From Ophryocystis elektroscirrha (taxonomy: Eukaryota > Apicomplexa > Conoidasida > Neogregarinorida > Ophryocystidae), in assembly GCA_030141585.1 (NCBI GenBank), contig JAQIFP010000006.1, positions 74,002-138,001 on the forward strand: a stretch of 64,000 nucleotides of DNA, in the 5' to 3' direction. Both the position numbers and the translations under genes were made by a program. The notes under the pieces are model-generated. The model was not told where the DNA came from and did not search any database. It saw nothing but the letters and a program-made list of their open reading frames with translations. Shown piece by piece: positions 36,502-50,259 of the stretch (positions are counted from its first letter, which is position 1; every line of letters starts with the position of its first letter).

Positions 36502-39500
36502 TTAATCATATTTAGTAACTAAATTACAAACGGCTTCTTCTATGTCTAAAGATAAGCCATTTAGTCGTTGTCTGTAATAAATTTTTTTGGAATAAACAGG
36601 GCAATAAAAAGCATCATGGCATGCATCGGCTTTAAAGCGACTGCCAGTGCAGTGTACACATATTTTGTTGAGCCAACTTGCTCGCTTTTGATAGTAATTG
36701 AGATAATTTTTCAACTAAAAAAAAAATTCATATTTTTTTAAGATATTGAAGCTTATTTTATAAATAAAATTAGTAACAATGCAATTGTAATATATCTTTT
36801 TATTTTATGCTAGCTAAGTACAATAATATATAAATATATATATATATATATTTATGAATATAATATTAATATTAAATATACTGTAAGAATTAATTTTCAA
36901 ATTAAATTAAATTTTGAATTAGTATAATATAATTTTACTATACTTTTCTAATTTTAGTATAATAAAACATTTAATTTAACGTAATTGATATGAAAGTTAG
37001 CTATACAAATTATTTGATATTTTTTTACTTGGAGTAGAGTGTGTTGAGGATTTTCTAGACATATTTGACATAATTTATTTTCTTTGGATACAATTTTTGT
37101 GTTACATACTATACATAATTTAGCCGAAGCAAAAAATTGGTGCATAGTTTTGGTAGGATTAACAGCAAATTGATTAGCTGTAGAAACTCCTTTTTTCATT
37201 TGCCTTCTTGAGGCGCTTGATAATAATGATTTTTGTTTATCTGTGTTATTATCAAATTTATTTAGTTGACGTATCCAGGATTGAATCTCCAGCTTAGGTC
37301 TCAGTAACACAAAGATCCTTTTCAATACTGGAACAATCTTTCAGCGTATATTATTCATAAATGTATTACTTGTTTCATTAAATACCAATTCGTGTTCAGC
37401 GATAATGGAACTTCTCTCAAAAATAATTTATACAATCCTTCAGAAAGCTATATAACGCTCATTTGAATTATTGCTATAATATAATAATTGCTACAATACT
37501 AAATGCTATAATATAATAATTGCTATAATGTAATATATATTCTGCAGACAAAATTACACTGTTTTGGTTTTACGCAATTAAAGAGTAAACGTTATGAATG
37601 TAATTAGAGCTTACTTTTGGTAAACTAGGAGTAACTGGGCATATTGGTTGAAAAACACTTTTTTCGTGATAAGGATGAACGACTAAATCAGCCAAACGTG
37701 TGTCGGTTTCTCCAGTGACGACGATGTAAGGAACACGACATTTATGCTCAAACAGTTCATGAGCTTTTAGCTGATCGATTTCATCTTGATACCATTCATT
37801 CACCGTTGAATAGGTAACAATAGCCTAATCAAGAGCAACATTATAATTTATTAAATAAAAAGTATTTACATATTAGCTTAAATAACGTAAAGCTTGTTAT
37901 TATCATTTTATAATTTTATTATTATTAAGACTGACATTAATTATAACATATAGTAAATTGCTTATTGTTATAATATTGCTTAAAACATCTATTTTGAGTA
38001 TACATATAGTCGGATTTCATATATTTATAATATAATAATATACATACAACTTGTGTTATATATGTTAATATACGTGATTATTAATATTAGTTCATATATA
38101 TATAGTTTTTGAGAGATATATATTATATAAAATAATCTGACAAGCTGTATATAATAAGATACAAATAAGTTATAAGAATAATGATGGTTATAAATAAATT
38201 ATTACATGAGGAGGTAATGTATGAGCTTGCTTGTTTTTTCTGAAGTATGCATAAGAGTTTAGTCGAAGTTCTCTATAAAATATATAATCTTGAAAATTTG
38301 TATAAGGCTCTCCTATCAACAACTTCTCAAAAACTTCCATCAAAGTTTTTTTTAACTAATTGAAACTTGAATAAAAATTAATTTACTTTGGAAACATCAT
38401 GAGATTGAAATAAAGATAAAAGTGTTTTTCGCAATACACGGCTAACAGCTGGACATTGATCCCTTCTTATAGTTTCAATCCCTTTGGAATCAAGTTTGGG
38501 TTTTGCTTTTTCTGATGTATAAGAATAACCGACATAGCGTTTTTTTGTTTGTAAACAGCAAGGTAAATAGACTTTTTCCAGTTTTAGTTTAATAGGTCTA
38601 ATAGGTGTTATATATGTTATATTATTACGATGGATTTGCAGCTGTTATTTCATCAACCATTTCTCGTCCGTAGCGAAATGCTTCCTCAATTGTTCTTCCT
38701 TTTAAATGTACAAATAATGAGTCAGTGTCTCCATAAACTACTTCAGCCTGCCACCTAAAATTGAAGTTTAATCTACACTATATAACTACAACTAGATTTG
38801 AGCATATAATAAGTTATGCATAAATATATATTTTAGCAATGTTTTTCACAAAGCATGATTATAACAAAGAAAGCTATAGATTTGATTATTTAAAATTTAT
38901 TGTAACTTTTGAGTACAATACCGTGGATTTGTCTCTATAATTGAGATTGCTCGTTCTAGCGTTCTTTTGGCTGTCTGCACAATAGCATCTGCTACTTCAG
39001 CACAGGGCATTCTTCCAGTCATGGTAGCCCCACAGTAACCATATCTGATAATTTGTATATGTTTTATTTATTATTACGTGCAATTTGCAAACATTTTTAA
39101 TGCATATTGTTTATGTTGTAATATTCTTTTAACGTGAAATAAGGATTTTTCTTGTGAAAGCTTAGCTGAAATATCTTTAGTAAATAGCCGCAAAGATATA
39201 ACTTCTTCCATCAAGGACGGAATAATGCCTCTAAGTGTTATATAATTAATATCCTCTAGTACTTTCGAATCACTGGTGTTACAAACAGCGTACTATTCGG
39301 TGCGACAAAAAACGTCAATATATTCTCTGTATTTGTACTACTATTGTAATCATTTTGTAGACAGTTAATTAAACGCTTGGTGCTATTTACATAAAAAGTG
39401 CCCAGTTGTTTCCAATTGGCAGTATTTTCATTTTCCTTAACTAAATGTCTGCGAAAATGATATTTTCGCACTCAAGTAATACTTATAGTGTCCTAGGCAA

Positions 39501-42478
39501 GTCGAGTAACAAATATTATATGCAGTTATTATTGAAGGATATAAAGACTGAAAGTCCAAGACAATTACAGGAGACCAATAAAATCGACTAACAGGTTCAA
39601 GAACCAAAGGAAGCGACATTACTGGAGGCTGATTTTTAACCTAAAAATTACATTCAAATCATAGTATATTCAAATTTATTATCACTAAATAAACAATAAC
39701 GTTATTTGCATGAATTAGTAAAGATTTGTGAGTAAAATATACTAAATTGTTTTAATAATGACTGAATAATATTTTTACTTGTATTTTTGAAGCTGTAAGC
39801 AACAAATAATCTAAAGAGTGAGCTGAACGCAGCAGTATCGATTCAACCCTATGTTGCTCTCCTCGTGTAATTGCTGAATGCAGATCAGTTCCAAGTAATC
39901 GAGCTACTTCCGCTGATTGCTCGAGTACATGAAAGACTTCAACAAGTTTTAATCCAATACGAAGAATTGTGGTAACATATTCTATTGTTTGATGACGTAG
40001 GGTGTATTTATTTTCTATATCTTGTTTCTTCCACCATTCCGCTAAATAAAATAGAGGATAATTCGGAATAAAGACATTGAGAACAGATTGAGCTAAATGC
40101 TGTAATGAATCATGAGCTGTTTTAACTTCTTTTCGTATTATTTTGCTTATATTTATTACTAAGCGTCCAGATATTAAATTACCTAACTGTTAAATAAATA
40201 AACTTATTAGTACTGATTTGGGTCGGGGGATTGTAGTTTGTATTTTTTTTTGGTTGAGGTTTAATATTTTGGATAGACATTGGCTGATTATATGGACATC
40301 GTCCCAAAGAAGACAGTATAGAGTTTAATCCTAGATATCTAGCTCGATTGATAAAGTACCTGTATAAAAAATTATAACAAATGATATATATTCATGTATT
40401 ATTGTATATATTAATATTGAAAAACAAATTATAATAATTATGCTTTATTATTATTATTTTATAAAATTATTTTACAAACATTTAGTTACTTGATCATTAT
40501 AATTAAATATATTCAAGAATTATTCAGTAATTTTTTTCATTATAAGTAAAGACGTACCCTATAGACAAATATTGAGTGTTTATGCCATATATGAGTATAG
40601 GGTTATATATTCGAAATATGTGATTTATAGTCCAAAAAATAAGATCGAGTTCAGATGGAACTATTACTTGAAGAAAATTAGGGGGTAGTAAATTGTCTAC
40701 TGGTGCATTTTGATATTTATATTTTTCTTTAGTCATAAGAACTTCATCAGTTAACCACGATTGATGATTCGCATCAACAGCAACACATCCATAGATATCC
40801 ATGTAACCGGAAGAATCTATGTTGAGTAAATCTGTTCTAGTTACATGTGACTGTAAAATACTTCTTTGCTGCTCCCATGGAATATCCCCTGTTACTTCTA
40901 ATCTACATATATATACAACTCCTATCATAGGGGACAATTCAAAGTCTGGAATAGTTCTTTTCATTTCCCAAAACGAAAGAGGTTTGCGCAATGAAATATC
41001 TGAAATAACTTCAAAACACACAGAGCGTCCATATTTATATCCGAAAGAAGATTTTTTGAATAAATCATTACCACAGGAAACAATAGCCTTTTGATTTTTA
41101 GTCTTGAACTCTGCTAGAGGACTAGTTAATTCTTGTGACACGCTTGGTGTAGTCTGGCTTAAATTTCTCCTTTTCTGAGATAATTTATGAAATAATGTTA
41201 AATATGAAGGGATGTCACCAGATGGCTCTGTCTCATTAGAGTTAGAATAATCTGGAGTCATGTTTGCTTCTTCATTAGAGACTTTTGATTCTTGTGTTAT
41301 TTGCATCATATTATCCGATATAATGCAGTCACTACTGTGTTCGGGTTTTTTTGTTAAAAATGAATTATCCGTTATTGTATTTGAAACAAGAGTATTTATT
41401 GATGTTATATTACTTTTAGATGTATCACTTAAAATAATTGAATCTTCGTTACTTTTCATTTTTATAAGCAATCGTCCTCCGCACTCTAAAGAAAGTTTCA
41501 ATATTTTATCTGTGGAGTTATTGATAATGTTTTTAACCTTTGATTTTTTTTTTGGTTTTGCTTTAGGCAGCATTTTTAAATAGCCGTATATTTGAAGATT
41601 ATTTGATACTAATGTGCAGTTTGTGGATAAGTTATTTGTGCCATTATAAGATATAGAGTTTGTTTTTAACCAATGCTCTCTATTCGATATTTCAAATTTT
41701 TGAATCACGGAACTGAAGCTATACATATCTGACCAATGAATCATCAATGTAGGTTTTAAGAGTGTATAATCTTTGCTTATAGGCTGTTTAATGTATTGCT
41801 GGTATAATGAATACTTATTAGTATTTAATATTTTTTCAATAATCGACATTTCTTCGAATTCAAGCATTTCCAAATAATTAGTTACAGTTCTGCTCAATTT
41901 ATAATATCATAAATATATACCTTTTTATACTGGACTCAAGTTGGTTCAAAGATTTATAAGATTCTATGTTAAGCTGATCACATTTTTTTTTTTCCTCCTA
42001 AAATAAATAAAATAAATGATTAATTATAGGCAGTCTATTTTAGATAACATTATTAATGGAAAAATACAAACTTGCAAAGCATTTTCTAAAGCAGTGGACA
42101 CAGGAGGAGCATTTTTATGAGTGAAGTCAGATGGAGATTCATCTGACTGCCAAGGTAAATTACTCATTTCATGGGGTTTTTTCATTAAATATTGATTTAA
42201 AATATCCTGAACGGATATATGGACAGGATATGTGTCACATATCACGAAGGTGTCATCTAAAACAGTGTTCATGCTGTCTCTAGTTATCCATAAATAATCC
42301 ATACCTAAATTAAAACAATATATTGATTGAATAATACCAAATAAATTGTTGTCTGCTAGAAATTGTAGATTTATTAAATGAGCTTCAAATGGTTGAAATA
42401 AGACATTTTCAAATCCTTCGGTATGCAGAATATGAGCTGCCTAAGTGAAATATTTGTATAATTTCATATTTCACTTTC

Positions 42479-42516
<38 letters not shown>

Positions 42517-43290
42517 TTATATATATTTATAATATATAAGTATATCCAATTTCAAACGACATTATTATATAACATGAAAATATTCTATTAATTATAGTTA
42601 CCTAATTATATTATTCATTTATTATTCTATGCTTTAAATTATATAATTTTAGATTTATAATATTAGTTTTAGTATATATATATAGTTTGATATTTTTACC
42701 GTATGGATGTGCTGTGAGTTGAGTAATTTTATTTGAAAAAAAGGTCTTTTATATTTTTGAAACCCATATATAGATCTTTTAAATACCATGGTAATATCAT
42801 ACACAAAAACTTCTTCTTTGAATTTTGATGGTCTAATCTCTTCTTTACTAAGTATACTTTGCAGTAATTTTTCGTCTAAATATAATGCTAAACGCACCAT
42901 AAATTCATCTAAGGATTTGAATAATTTGTGGGATGTCATGTTTTCCGATTTCGTGTATGACGGATGTGGAGGGTTATATATATCATGAAAATAATGAGAT
43001 ACAGAAAAATCAAATAAATTGCTCAAATTATTTGGCCAATCTATGTAAAAATAAGGAAATGAATTATGTATTGTAAAACATCCTTGATGTCCTTCCGTAG
43101 TTGGACCAAAAACACGTATTATTGGCACATAGTATATATCTTTATTTGTTAATTTAGTTTTCTGTTCATCTAATACTCTTATGATTTTATTCTTAACATT
43201 TATATAGGTTTTATTGGACTTCTGTATTGTATACTCTGATGTTACAAATCTTATACCCAATAAATTAGATTCCTCTATTTTATGCTCCAT
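36502..43290 (-). CDS. REV3: DNA polymerase zeta catalytic subunit (REV3)
   Basis: Starts with ATG at 43290 ([20 protein letters not shown]); many exons follow down to the TAA at 36502. Exon 1 runs to 42700. The next exons hold [27 protein letters not shown], where a 33-nt intron splits the family B N-terminal motif. The long exon 41897-40524 is a Ser/Asn/Lys-rich REV3-type insertion followed by the remnant exonuclease region. The polymerase core is intact: [20 protein letters not shown] (motif A), [20 protein letters not shown] (after motif B) and [13 protein letters not shown] (motif C, near 38712-38735). Both C-terminal Cys modules are present: Cys[20 protein letters not shown] (near 37070-37120) and Cys[21 protein letters not shown] (near 36610-36670). 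CysB carries the Fe-S cluster and binds accessory subunits in known Pol zeta. The enzyme extends mismatched or lesion-opposed primer ends in translesion synthesis. Confidence 0.95.
42480..42515. repeat. (TA)n microsatellite in a REV3 intron
   Basis: AT runs in the intron that follows REV3 exon 1. Confidence 0.85.
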
Positions 43291-43696
43291 TTTCAGAAAT
43301 CAATTATTTCAATGTAAAGTTATTTCCATCGATAATTCAAGTTGTAGCGTCATATAAAAAAAATGAATTATCTATCAAAAAAACAATAAGTTCAAATATA
43401 TTTTTCTGAACTAGTATTTAAAGTAATTAAGTTATTTTTATGCCTTTTAAAAGTACTTTGATTATAAAAAATCTCAAAAATATTTTACTTACATCTATAA
43501 TATTCAGCTTTCTTTTACAAAATTTAGATAACCTCTTTTACTTCATGCTATACACATATTTTGTTTAATCTATGCTGATTCTCATTTTGAAACCGAGATA
43601 GATTACAATATTAGATATAGATTCAAAACCCTTGCAAATCTTAAATAAATTAGTTTTAATTAATAAAATATTTTGAACTTCCTACTTACAAACAAA
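43291..43696. promoter_or_regulatory. Divergent intergenic region
   Basis: 406 bases between the REV3 start (minus) and the helical-repeat protein start (plus). AT-rich without an open frame. Presumed shared promoter region. Confidence 0.45.
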
Positions 43697-46600
43697 ATGA
43701 CAGAAATTCAAAAACAAATTTTAACATTCTTGGGAGTAAAGCCTGATTTTTTAGATAAAGAAAGTTATGACGTAATGGAAAACGTAAGAAGTTACAAAAA
43801 AAAAATCATGGTAACACAGGGAGATTTTTTAATTTTGCATCATCATTGGATTTATGATTTTGCAGAATTAGAAAGCTCATTAAACTATGATATATATCCT
43901 CTCATTTATGAAATCATCAAATTATATCAAGTAATCTATATTAATATAAGTATATTAAGGCTGATGAATTAAACACTGCTCATGGTCTGGTTTGCTCTTT
44001 GATTAATAGATTTCCAACTTGTATAAGCTGGAATCTATTTACACATTTTATTCAATCTATTAAAGGTAAATTTCTGCACTTTAAATACATGAACTAACAA
44101 TTTAGATCACAATGTAAATTATATTATTATATATAATAAAAATTGCTTTTTCAAATCTGTATATTACATTCATTATTTTGTTAATATATTTGTTAATACT
44201 AATAAATAAATGTATTAGATATTAATTTTAATCCAAACAAATGCGAAAATTACGTGTTTTGAGCATACATTAAATAAAATATATATTATATATATATTAA
44301 TCATGTATATTTTCGTATTTAATTGACGTCAACTAAAAGTTTAATAATATATAACAAATATAAAATAAATATTCAACATTGTATACAAAAGTATAGCTAT
44401 CAATACTATTCATATGATTATTAATACTATTATTATTAATATCATGATATATTCATGATATTATTATTAGTATTATTATTAATATTAATATATATTACTT
44501 TCATATAATTATAAATAATATTATTATAATTATTATTAATATTATTGATAATATTTTTATAAATCTAATAATTTATATTATATTAAGTATTACTATTTTT
44601 ATCATTATTAATACTGATATTATTATTAATATAAATATAAATATTATTATTATGAATTTTATTATAAATACTATCAATAATGTTATTATAAATATTATTA
44701 TTAATACACTTATAAATGTTATTATAATACTGTTACTATTAGTATAGAAATTATTATGTGTGAAAAACTATAAAACATTTCAATAAATATTTATATCTTA
44801 GGAGTTTCATTGCCGGAATCACTTAACTTTGCAAAAAATTTCTATGAATATGACAATGTTGTGTTTTATCTGAAAACATTATATTCATCTGAAGTTGATG
44901 AATTTCTCAAATCAGAAAAATTATCTGGTGTAGACAGCAAAAGAGAGCGTTTTGAAGACCTCATCAAAGGGCTTTATTCTTGTGGTATAGTATGATACAG
45001 ATTTCAATTACTAATAGCAATAACATATGAAAAAGCTGTTCTCGGAAAATTAAATAAAGATAATTTTATTTGTTTCTTGCATGAAACCAATCAAACAATC
45101 AAAAACTCTAGGTAATTTTAATTAATTTTATATATAGTTTTAATCAACACGTATTCTAAAATTGCTAAAATAATATTTAAAGTATACAAATATATGAACT
45201 ATATAGTATACATACTTCGATATTTAAATATAGCCAATTTGATTCAATATGAGACAGAATATACTACGAAACTATATTGGCTGCATGCAACGCATTGAAG
45301 ATTGAAAAGTTTAAGAATTATGCTATAAAGAAATATATTAAATGCGCTAATTCAAATCAAACGAGTTTAAAAGATCTTAGTGATATCGAAAACGATTTAG
45401 TATGTGAAAATAACACTTTAAACTATGAAATAGGCTAATAAATATTTTTACGAAGCATTTCACAAACTTCCGTTTTATCTTCGATTTCAATATATTCAAA
45501 CACAAAGTTTTAAAATAATTCCCATCAGCGTATTTCTTATTATTTATGAGATGCTTTGTGATCTTTTTGAAAATTATGACTTAAATTTTGATGATTCGGT
45601 CTCTAAATGGTTTTCGGTTTATGTTATGATGATAAATATGCATCCTTTTTATCGGTAAAATTAAGGTTATTTGCACGATTTATTAGAGCAATTTTGGCCG
45701 TTCTATTATCTCACGTATCCCAAAGTTATTCGGATGCTACTTTTAAAATCAAGATTGAACAATACGACAATAAATTTATCAAATTTTTACACGATATTGA
45801 TATTGTCTTTTCCAAATTAAATGGAGGTTTCAATTGTTTTCACATGGATGAGCTCCCCAAGTAATAATAAAATTAAGTTATCTATAGATACACAAACATC
45901 TATGAAATAATTAATGTTATGATAAATACAATATTTGTTTATTCAACTTTGATATGCATACTGATTAGCTAGATAATTGTTAGTATGTACATGTACTCCA
46001 TAATAATGCATAATAAACTTATAAATTACACAGGTATGAAATAAAATATGAATTTAAAACATATGATGATATATAATTTGAAATAACACACTCTGAACAA
46101 ATATTCACAGTTTATCTATATTTAAAAGATTATTATTTATTTATATTCAATTATTTATATTCAATAATTTATATGTAAATATAAAAAATTGCTGGTTTTA
46201 TTATTACAGAATACCATTCGATACATGGATATTCGGTATATTTGAAGAAGTAAATAAGATTTCCCATAAAAATTAAGTTCAGGGCTTAAGTCTAGCCGTA
46301 CATTATCGTGAAGAAGATGCATTATTACAAATGATGACTCCAGCTATACAGTTTGCAGTCAAATCAAATAATGTAGAACTTTCAATCAAAGAATTTAATT
46401 CCTCTGTCGTAAAGCATTATAACGTAGAAAAATTTCCTGAAATCGTAGCTGATTTATTTCTCACTTGGACCCCTGATGCACCTTTAGTGTTAGAATATGC
46501 AGGATTCCTAGCCGCGTGTAATGTACGTGTAATAAATAATTCAAATATTCATAGAATCATATAGACAAAGCAGAACATTATTTCAATTTGGCATCAAAAC

Positions 46601-47825
46601 AAATATATACAGTTCGAAGCCATGCCATGTGGGCATTTTTATTGCTTACACTCATAGAAAAAAGTTGGTTATTGCCTATTCATTTACACTCAGATACTGA
46701 TTTTGGTTACGATAAATCAATTAAACCTAATGAAAGTTTATCCGCAGTTGAAAACCAAGGACGATATATAAGAGCCACTGAGATATTGAATCAAGTTAGC
46801 AATTATAGCATTAAGTATATATAGGCTCGACAAAATTTATGTGAAAGTAGTCCTGTAATTACCTATTGTTACTGCTTATGTCTTCATAAACTGAAAAATT
46901 ATAAAGAATGTATATCTATTTTAGACGATCTTTTGTCTAAGCACCCTTTAGACGTAATGCACTTATAATTAATAAAAAGAAATCAGATTGAATTTCGATA
47001 TTTAAGAATACTGTGTAGCATTGCGTTACAGCTACCACACTCCAATGTACTTACTGATATCCAGACATGTCAAGAACTAGTTAATCGGGAATACATGAGT
47101 ATTGTAAATCTTTTTGATAATTATCGATCTTACACGTATTTCGCAAATTATCTCACAGATTATCAATGGCTACAAAAATATTCATTGAAACTTAAAAATA
47201 TTCAGGTACATTTTAACTATAAAATATCAACATATATAATGTATAAATGAATAGTAAATGATCTGAATTAAATGACTTATGTCAATAGATCAATAACTTT
47301 CGTAGCCTTTAACTTAAATTGGTTAACTCTATATACTTTAATATCATATAATACAATTATAAATGCTCAAAAATCAGTGCAACCAATAATATAATAATTA
47401 TATAATAATTAATGTGTGAATTTTGATTATTTATTTTTCTATAAATCAATATATACATAGATTTTTTTTTTATAGCCATTTCTGGAAAAATTATGTGCTT
47501 TGAGGCTTTATTCTAATGCTCCAAACAAGATATTTCAAGAAGCTGCCGATTCGGTAAGTTCACAATTTTATAAACAATTATTATAAAATTATAAATTATC
47601 AATTGAAGTTAATATTGTTGCGAATTTTATAGGTTCAATTTGAATCAAATTTAACGGATTCTCAGTTTTTATTTTCATGTGGTAGTTATAAGATTTATTT
47701 TTATATGCTCAGATTCACCTTGGTTACACTTTCTTCGTGGTAATAATTCTATAAATTCTGGTTGCATGTATTCCTTTAAATCGGAATTTTTAAATACACT
47801 ATTATTGCAACATTTGAATAAATAA
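43697..47825 (+). CDS. Large helical-repeat (TPR-like) hypothetical protein
   Basis: Starts with ATG at 43697 (MTEIQKQILTFLGVKPDFLD) and continues through about twelve exons to a TAA at 47825. Introns include 29 nt (43931-43959) and 33 nt (after LYSC, joining to AITYEKAVLGKL), and one of about 736 nt made almost only of A and T. The protein is alpha-helical throughout. Segments such as TYCYCLCLHKLKNYKECISI-LDDLLSKHPLDV have TPR spacing. Other conserved-looking parts are FTHFIQSIKGVSLPESLNFA, NVEKFPEIVADLFLTWTPDA and DSPWLHFLRGNNSINSG at the end. I could not place it in a family; a scaffold role in a complex is the usual use of such folds, but this is a guess. Confidence 0.7.
44200..44760. repeat. 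A/T-only intron with degenerate TTATTAATA repeats
   Basis: The intron 44066-44801 contains over 500 bases that are almost free of G and C, with many imperfect copies of ATTATTAATATTAT. It is distinct from the (TA)n microsatellites elsewhere. Confidence 0.7.
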
Positions 47826-47953
47826 TTTATTTTTATAACTATAAGATATCGTAAAAATACAGATTTGTGCACAAATAAATTTTTTTCGATAAAATTGTAC
47901 AGATGTAAATTATGTCTGTAACTCGAAGTTATTATTTTTTTTAAGTTTTAAAT

Positions 47954-48601
47954 ATGAAGTTAAACTTAGGTTTCGTTTTTCTATATTCCGCGACAATATT
48001 CAATTTAGCTTTGGGAGAAGTTTCAGATGAGACTCCAAAGCATGATCCACTGAAGGTTGAAACAAAATCAGAAGAACCCAAGAAAAGAACAGCTCACGCA
48101 GTATATAAAAATCAGCAATATCCGTTCACATCTTCTACATTTACATTTACCCCCGTAGAGCAGGCACCATATGTAGTTACATCCAATGTATCACAAATAA
48201 ATCCTTACGGAATTTCGGCATTCCATCAATCAACTCACCAAGAAAGTGTTCCTAAAATACAAGAATTTTATTATCCATCTGTGTTGTATAAAAAAGAAAT
48301 GGGACAACCAATGCAGTATTATACTTTGGATCAACCTAAAATTTATACCAGTAACCCGAATATAATGGCTTATCCAAATTCATATCTTGAAGGTTCCAAT
48401 AAATCTATGCATAGGTTTTATAAGCAACAGTATAATTTTGACGATAAATATCAGAATTTGATGAATCAAGACATACCATATGGATCTTATGAATCACCTC
48501 CTTTGACCTCAAAAAGTAAATTATTCAGACTGGTATCTAACAATAAAGTTAATATGAATAAGTATAACAAACGTAATTCATTAAAACATTCTAAAGTCTA
48601 A
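47954..48601 (+). CDS. Secreted Tyr/Pro/Ser-rich protein, 215 aa
   Basis: Single exon. The first 21 residues (MKLNLGFVFLYSATIFNLAL) are a classical signal peptide, followed by GEVSDETPKHD. The mature part is low complexity, rich in Tyr, Pro, Ser, Gln and Asn (PFTSSTFTFTPVEQAPYVV; YTLDQPKIYTSNPNIMAYPN), has almost no Cys, and ends with a basic RNSLKHSKV tail. No further membrane segment, so it is probably exported or delivered to a secretory organelle. Family not recognised; lineage-specific. It begins only 128 bases after the upstream stop. Confidence 0.8.
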   Translation: MKLNLGFVFLYSATIFNLALGEVSDETPKHDPLKVETKSEEPKKRTAHAVYKNQQYPFTSSTFTFTPVEQAPYVVTSNVSQINPYGISAFHQSTHQESVPKIQEFYYPSVLYKKEMGQPMQYYTLDQPKIYTSNPNIMAYPNSYLEGSNKSMHRFYKQQYNFDDKYQNLMNQDIPYGSYESPPLTSKSKLFRLVSNNKVNMNKYNKRNSLKHSKV

Positions 48602-48698
48602 AAAACATATATCGCTTGGATTATTTGAATTTCATATAAAAAAAAGTTTAGATTGTTAAAACAAATTTTTTTATTTTTATGTTTTGACTAAGTTTTAA

Positions 48699-49674
48699 CT
48701 ATGTTTTGAAAGATAAGTTTTTAATGGTTCTTTGAGGTTTGGATTTGGATGCTAATAGATCTTTCCATACATTTTTGAAGGGGTTTTCTGGAGGTGGATA
48801 AACTCTATTCATCTGAGAGGCTTCATAATCCCACCATTTTAATATGATCTTTAGATGTTTGCTGTCATATCTAACAATTTGATTAAGTTAAAAGGTATAT
48901 TTACGATTTAAAATAATGAGAAAATTCATCGAGATAATTTTCGTGGATTTTATTTTTTGTAAATAGATTTCTACAAAACAATTGCTAATTCTCAAATTCT
49001 TACTCTTTGGAGTATTCCTTATCACGAAGATTGAATTTTTCCTGAATTGCAGCAGCGTATTGTACAAGTAAATAATAATGCATAGTTATTACTATTTATA
49101 ATTAATTCTAACCTTTATATGACAGATAATAAGGGGTATAATATAACGATAAAACTTTAATTTATGATTCAATATTTCATCCAATAAAAGGTTCCAGTCG
49201 AAAATCTTTACAGCAAAAGGATTACTATTACACGAAGTAAAATAAAAAAGTTCGGGACTGTCTACGGCAAAAGCGTAGTACATGTAATATTGAGCCAATT
49301 CAGGTTTAAGCTTCAGAAATTGGCACCCAAATGAAACAATATATTGGCACATATATTTGGAGATGTTTGTAAGAAAATTGAGTATCTCTTTTCCTCTTAA
49401 TCTTTTGACTAGTACCAAGTTCACAATGCGACGACCATCTGCTGGGTTTTTACAATTCCAAGAAGACCCATTCAAATTTTGTGGATACAATTTGAATAGT
49501 ACCTATTATTATTAAGATTTATAAAAATTAGTTAATGAATTATTCATAAAATTTACTTATTTGATGGCTTTCTTAACTAATGTGATATATATAAACATAT
49601 AAACTATGCTATAGATATGTACATATATATAGCAGCTAAATACAAATATTAATTAGAACTATTATTTATAATAT

Positions 49675-49706
<32 letters not shown>

Positions 49707-50259
49707 TATACATATAATAATTACAATTATTATTATTTTTGTATGATACCAGTATTACTTCTAAAGTAGTAAAGAATAAATAAGGATAAGATAAATGTTC
49801 TAGGAGAAAAGGGGCGAATTTTCCATCGACTATGGGATCTTTGCAATAAATATTAAAACGGAAGTCTATAGCTTGAAGTCTCAGTTGCTCGCAAGTGCAC
49901 ATAAGCTGTATAACTGCTGTTAGTCCTTTAAGCTGAGCAAGTAAAGAACTCATGCGACCATTAATAAACCGTGCGGATTTGTCTACTGCTGATTTAACTA
50001 CGTTGTATATTTGATCAAAGTAAATTTTTTCTGAAGCTGATGGTTTTTGAGGACGTAGTGAATTTGTATTAACTTTTGTCTTTGATTTACAAAGAGCTGG
50101 AATATAGTTCTAATTATTAGGTTAACAATTTATTTTTAATTTACTGTTTTTGCTCCACGGCAAGATTTATGTTGCAAGTTCCAGCAAGTATCGTCATATT
50201 CAAATACATTTGGTGGATCTTTCAATTTAACTTTTTTACTGGTTTTTTTATTTTTCTCA
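48699..50259 (-). CDS. Unrecognised multi-exon protein, 5' end not found
   Basis: The last exon ends with TAG at 48699 (KWWDYEASQMNRVYPPPENP). Upstream coding blocks read LLVQYAAAIQEKFNLRDKEY, SFGCQFLKLKPELAQYYMYY, FAVDSPELFYFTSCNSNPFA, LEHLSYPYLFFTTLEV, LTAVIQLMCTCEQLRLQAID and VFEYDDTCWNLQHKSCRGAK, separated by a 35-nt intron (near 50100) and longer ones with (TA)n. The first exon I can support starts after the acceptor at 50260; an earlier exon with the ATG must exist but I did not find it. The region looks globular and helical with scattered Cys. No family assigned. Confidence 0.6.
49673..49712. repeat. (TA)n microsatellite in an intron
   Basis: AT run in an intron of the minus-strand gene 48699-50259. 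Confidence 0.8.

Noticed and set aside
40819..41583. Plus-strand open frames within the REV3 region
   Set aside because: Shadows of the long REV3 exon 41897-40524 on the minus strand.
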